Both the position numbers and the translations under genes were made by a program. From contig NZ_CP155079.2 of the NCBI RefSeq assembly GCF_039634365.2, positions 2,728,001-2,792,000 on the forward strand: a DNA stretch of 64,000 nt. The letters are read 5' to 3'. The notes beneath the pieces were generated by a model that was given only the letters and a program-made list of their open reading frames with translations, was not told the DNA's origin and made no database searches. This stretch comes from Mucilaginibacter sp. PAMB04168 (GTDB lineage: Bacteria > Bacteroidota > Bacteroidia > Sphingobacteriales > Sphingobacteriaceae). Positions 62,018 to 64,000 of this stretch are shown here, one piece after another. Every line of letters starts with the position of its first letter. Position 1 is the first letter of the stretch.

Positions 62018-62875
62018 TTATAAGTATGACTGTAGCACGCCACTTCTGGATGAGCGCTTAATGTTTTGCAATGCCTTATCCTTTAGCTGTCTAACCCGTT
62101 CGCGTGTTAGGCGGAGCTTTTCTCCAATCTCTTCCAAGGTATGCGTATTTCCTCCGCCCAAGCCGTAAAATAAAATCAAAACTTCACGGTCCCGATCTCC
62201 TAGCCTTGAGAGTGAACGATAAAGTTCAATGCTCAGAGAGTCATGAATCATCATATTGTCTGTGGTAGGATCGCTACTGTGCATTACATCCAGCAACGTA
62301 CCTTCTTCGCCCTGTTGGAAAGGTGCATCTACAGAAATATGCCTTCCTGAAATGCTCAGCGAATCGCTTATCCTTTCAACAGTTGTTTCCAGGTTTAAAG
62401 CAAGTTCCTCAGGTGTAGCCTCCCGTTCAAACTCCTGCTCCAACTTTGATTGAGCCTTTCTGATCTTGCTTATGGCAGTCACCTGATTTAGCGGCAACCT
62501 TACTGCGCGTGATTGGTCTCCGATTGCTGAAATGATTGATTGGCGAATCCACCAAACGGCATATGAGATAAATTTAAATCCTTTCGTTTCGTCAAAACGA
62601 CCGGCGGCTTTAATTAAGCCTAAATTCCCTTCATTGATCAAATCGCCTAACGTAATACCTTGATTTTGATATTGTTTAGCAACCGATACCACAAAGCGTA
62701 AATTAGCTTTAGTAAGCCGCTCTAACGCAGCCTGATCACCTTCCCTGATCTTTTGTGCCAGGATAACTTCCTCCTGAGCTGAAATCAGGTCTACTTTACC
62801 TATCTCGGTCAAGTATTTATCTAAGGACTGCGTTTCCCTATTGGTAATGGATTGGGATATTTTTAGTTGTCTCAT
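62018..62875 (-). CDS. RpoD-family sigma-70 factor, probable paralogue
   Basis: A 285-residue sigma factor with regions 2-4. Region 2 is intact (LRFVVSVAKQYQNQGITLGDLINEGNLGLIKAA is the core, with FISYAVWWIRQ), region 3 has GRHISVDAPF, and region 4 ends in LRLTRERVRQLKDKALQNIK. It starts MRQLKISQSITNRE as do Bacteroidota primary sigma factors, but region 4 (RQLKDKA instead of RQIKEKA) and the region 3-4 linker differ from the usual vegetative RpoD. It may be a group 2 alternative factor. The upstream region is long and non-coding. Confidence 0.85.
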   Translation of the reverse strand: MRQLKISQSITNRETQSLDKYLTEIGKVDLISAQEEVILAQKIREGDQAALERLTKANLRFVVSVAKQYQNQGITLGDLINEGNLGLIKAAGRFDETKGFKFISYAVWWIRQSIISAIGDQSRAVRLPLNQVTAISKIRKAQSKLEQEFEREATPEELALNLETTVERISDSLSISGRHISVDAPFQQGEEGTLLDVMHSSDPTTDNMMIHDSLSIELYRSLSRLGDRDREVLILFYGLGGGNTHTLEEIGEKLRLTRERVRQLKDKALQNIKRSSRSGVLQSYL

Positions 62876-63604
62876 TCAAGAATTTTATGATGGCTTACCG
62901 CAGCATCAATGTAGTTTTTAGTAGCATTTATAAACTGAGCAACGGCCGGTTTGCCCATTACTAATCAATCGTAAGCTGTTAATCGTTCGTTGTTCGGTAG
63001 TGTGTCGCTCGTTCTATCACATCACACAATGTGTGGTGTAAAGTTACCGTTAATTTAATCAGTAACTGGTATGCAAAAAGTCATCTTTGATAAATGAACA
63101 CTGAAATTGGTCAGGTATCATATAAATGAAACTAAAGTTTAAATCCAAACTGTGGTCGGTTTCCTCATATTGTGTTTATATGGTTACGTCTCCAGGAACG
63201 TGAAAGCTTTTCAAATGATACAGTAATTTAGAAATGGAAATATCAAGATAAGCGCGTTAGACCCATTGGTAAAACTACCTCCAAAACAAAACGTGAATCT
63301 TAGGTACTCGCAAAATAGCTATTGGTAATTGAAGCAAAATATCCTAACTATGTACCAAATATATTGCTGAGTTTACGCCAATTTTAGTTGAGCAAAACAT
63401 TGAATTGTAAATTAGAACTGCATAGGAATTAAAGGTTGCTAACCTAAAACGTAAGTCGACGATAATTAATTACTATCAAAGCTGGAAACGTAAGTACACC
63501 ACAACTAATGGACTAACGGCTAATATATTAGGATCTCATACAAATAGGCCTTGATGCATTTTGCATTGGGGCTTTGTTATTATTAATTTCATATAAACGT
63601 ATTA
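62876..63604. other. Long intergenic region upstream of kdsA
   Basis: No gene is seen in 729 AT-rich bases. It contains a palindrome ACATCACACAATGTGTGGTGT (63019-63039, written here as its two arms around one centre base) and a hairpin just before kdsA. The 5' regulatory region of the sigma factor lies at its left end. Confidence 0.5.
63546..63574 (+). terminator. Hairpin upstream of kdsA
   Basis: A 13-bp stem with a 3-base loop, four of its pairs G-U, followed by TGTTATTATT. It ends about 30 bases before the kdsA start codon and may end an upstream transcript or lie in the kdsA leader. Confidence 0.3.
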
Positions 63605-64000
63605 ATGACACTTTTTGAACAAATACAGCAAAAACCTTTCTTCATTTTGGGCCCTTGTGTGATGGAAAGCCAGGACCTGTTATATCAGGTAGCCGAACAG
63701 GTTGCCCGCGTTGGCCAGCAGTACAATATACCGGTTATTTTCAAATCATCATTTGATAAGGCAAACCGTACCTCTATCGGCTCCTACCGTGGCCCTGGCC
63801 TGGAGAAAGGCCTGGAAATGCTTCAAAAGGTAAAAGAGCGCTTCAACTTACCCCTAACTACTGATATACACGAAAGTTACCAGGCTGCGGTAGCTGGTCA
63901 GGTAGTAGATATTTTGCAGATACCAGCCTTCTTGTGCCGCCAAACCGATTTGCTGGTAGCTGCTGCCCAAACCGGAAAAGTAGTTAATGTTAAAAAAGCG
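63605..64000 (+). CDS. kdsA: 3-deoxy-8-phosphooctulonate synthase (3' truncated)
   Basis: KdsA condenses phosphoenolpyruvate with arabinose 5-phosphate to make KDO 8-phosphate for lipopolysaccharide. The first 132 residues are visible: [11 protein letters not shown] at the start, then [13 protein letters not shown] and [20 protein letters not shown] and [14 protein letters not shown], all hallmark KdsA blocks. The gene runs out of the window in frame. Confidence 0.95.
   Translation, partial: MTLFEQIQQKPFFILGPCVMESQDLLYQVAEQVARVGQQYNIPVIFKSSFDKANRTSIGSYRGPGLEKGLEMLQKVKERFNLPLTTDIHESYQAAVAGQVVDILQIPAFLCRQTDLLVAAAQTGKVVNVKKA

Overview
The window looks like a chromosomal stretch from a member of the Bacteroidota, most likely the family Sphingobacteriaceae (Mucilaginibacter or Pedobacter type; the genus is inferred). 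The reasons are moderate GC content, almost no Shine-Dalgarno sequences, several promoters of the Bacteroidota form TTTG-N19/20-TAnnTTTG, a short RpoD-type sigma factor of 285 residues, a TonB-dependent receptor with SusD-free surface lipoproteins, and tRNA genes without encoded CCA.

Layout. 1-3.7 kb: the 3' part of gyrA followed by two TPR proteins. 3.8-10.8 kb: a DUF4142 lipoprotein, PEP carboxylase, a FUSC-type membrane protein and a PIN-PhoH ATPase. 10.8-11.3 kb: a gap without a clear gene, carrying promoter-like and terminator-like signals on the minus strand. 11.3-20.3 kb: a DUF4130/radical SAM DNA-repair pair, Ohr/OsmC, bioB, mgtE, a YigZ-family protein, a DMT transporter, ribD and prmC. 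20.3-23.4 kb: a small polysaccharide cluster (flippase, GT2, GT8). 23.6-33.0 kb: metabolic and stress genes, including an FAH-family hydrolase next to an aldo/keto reductase, an SGNH esterase, a porin, a spore-photoproduct-lyase-like radical SAM protein, a GAF-PAS sensor, periplasmic MsrA and a MOSC protein.

33.1-44.9 kb: an integrated mobile element of about 11.7 kb, and the most interesting part of the window. It sits in the 3' half of a tRNA-Arg(UCU) gene and is bounded by a perfect 46-bp direct repeat. Its right side holds a replication/integration module: tyrosine integrase, a zinc-finger protein, an excisionase-like HTH protein and a P4-type superfamily 3 helicase. There are no capsid, tail or conjugation genes, so it resembles a satellite-like integrative element. 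Its left side carries a three-gene operon that looks like an ABC-three-component (Lamassu-like) anti-phage system: an SMC/Rad50-like ATPase with an internal double-CxxC insertion, a middle component, and a PD-(D/E)xK nuclease effector. A DNA methyltransferase converges on it with a 4-bp overlap, and a lipoprotein and a small membrane protein follow. Arm-type repeats at both ends, a large palindrome near the helicase, and a strong promoter followed by a folded leader or small RNA complete it.

45.1-52.7 kb: small envelope proteins, then a cobalamin-riboswitch-controlled vitamin B12 uptake operon (BtuB-like receptor, two tandem beta-propeller lipoproteins of BtuG type, and a further surface lipoprotein). 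52.7-64 kb: VOC and DoxX proteins, a carbohydrate pair (sialate O-acetylesterase-like and polysaccharide deacetylase) behind a LacI-type palindrome, a serine beta-lactamase-like hydrolase, hscB, tRNA-Leu(CAA), a YihY-family protein, a cold-shock protein, a GNAT-nitrilase fusion, an RpoD paralogue and the 5' part of kdsA.
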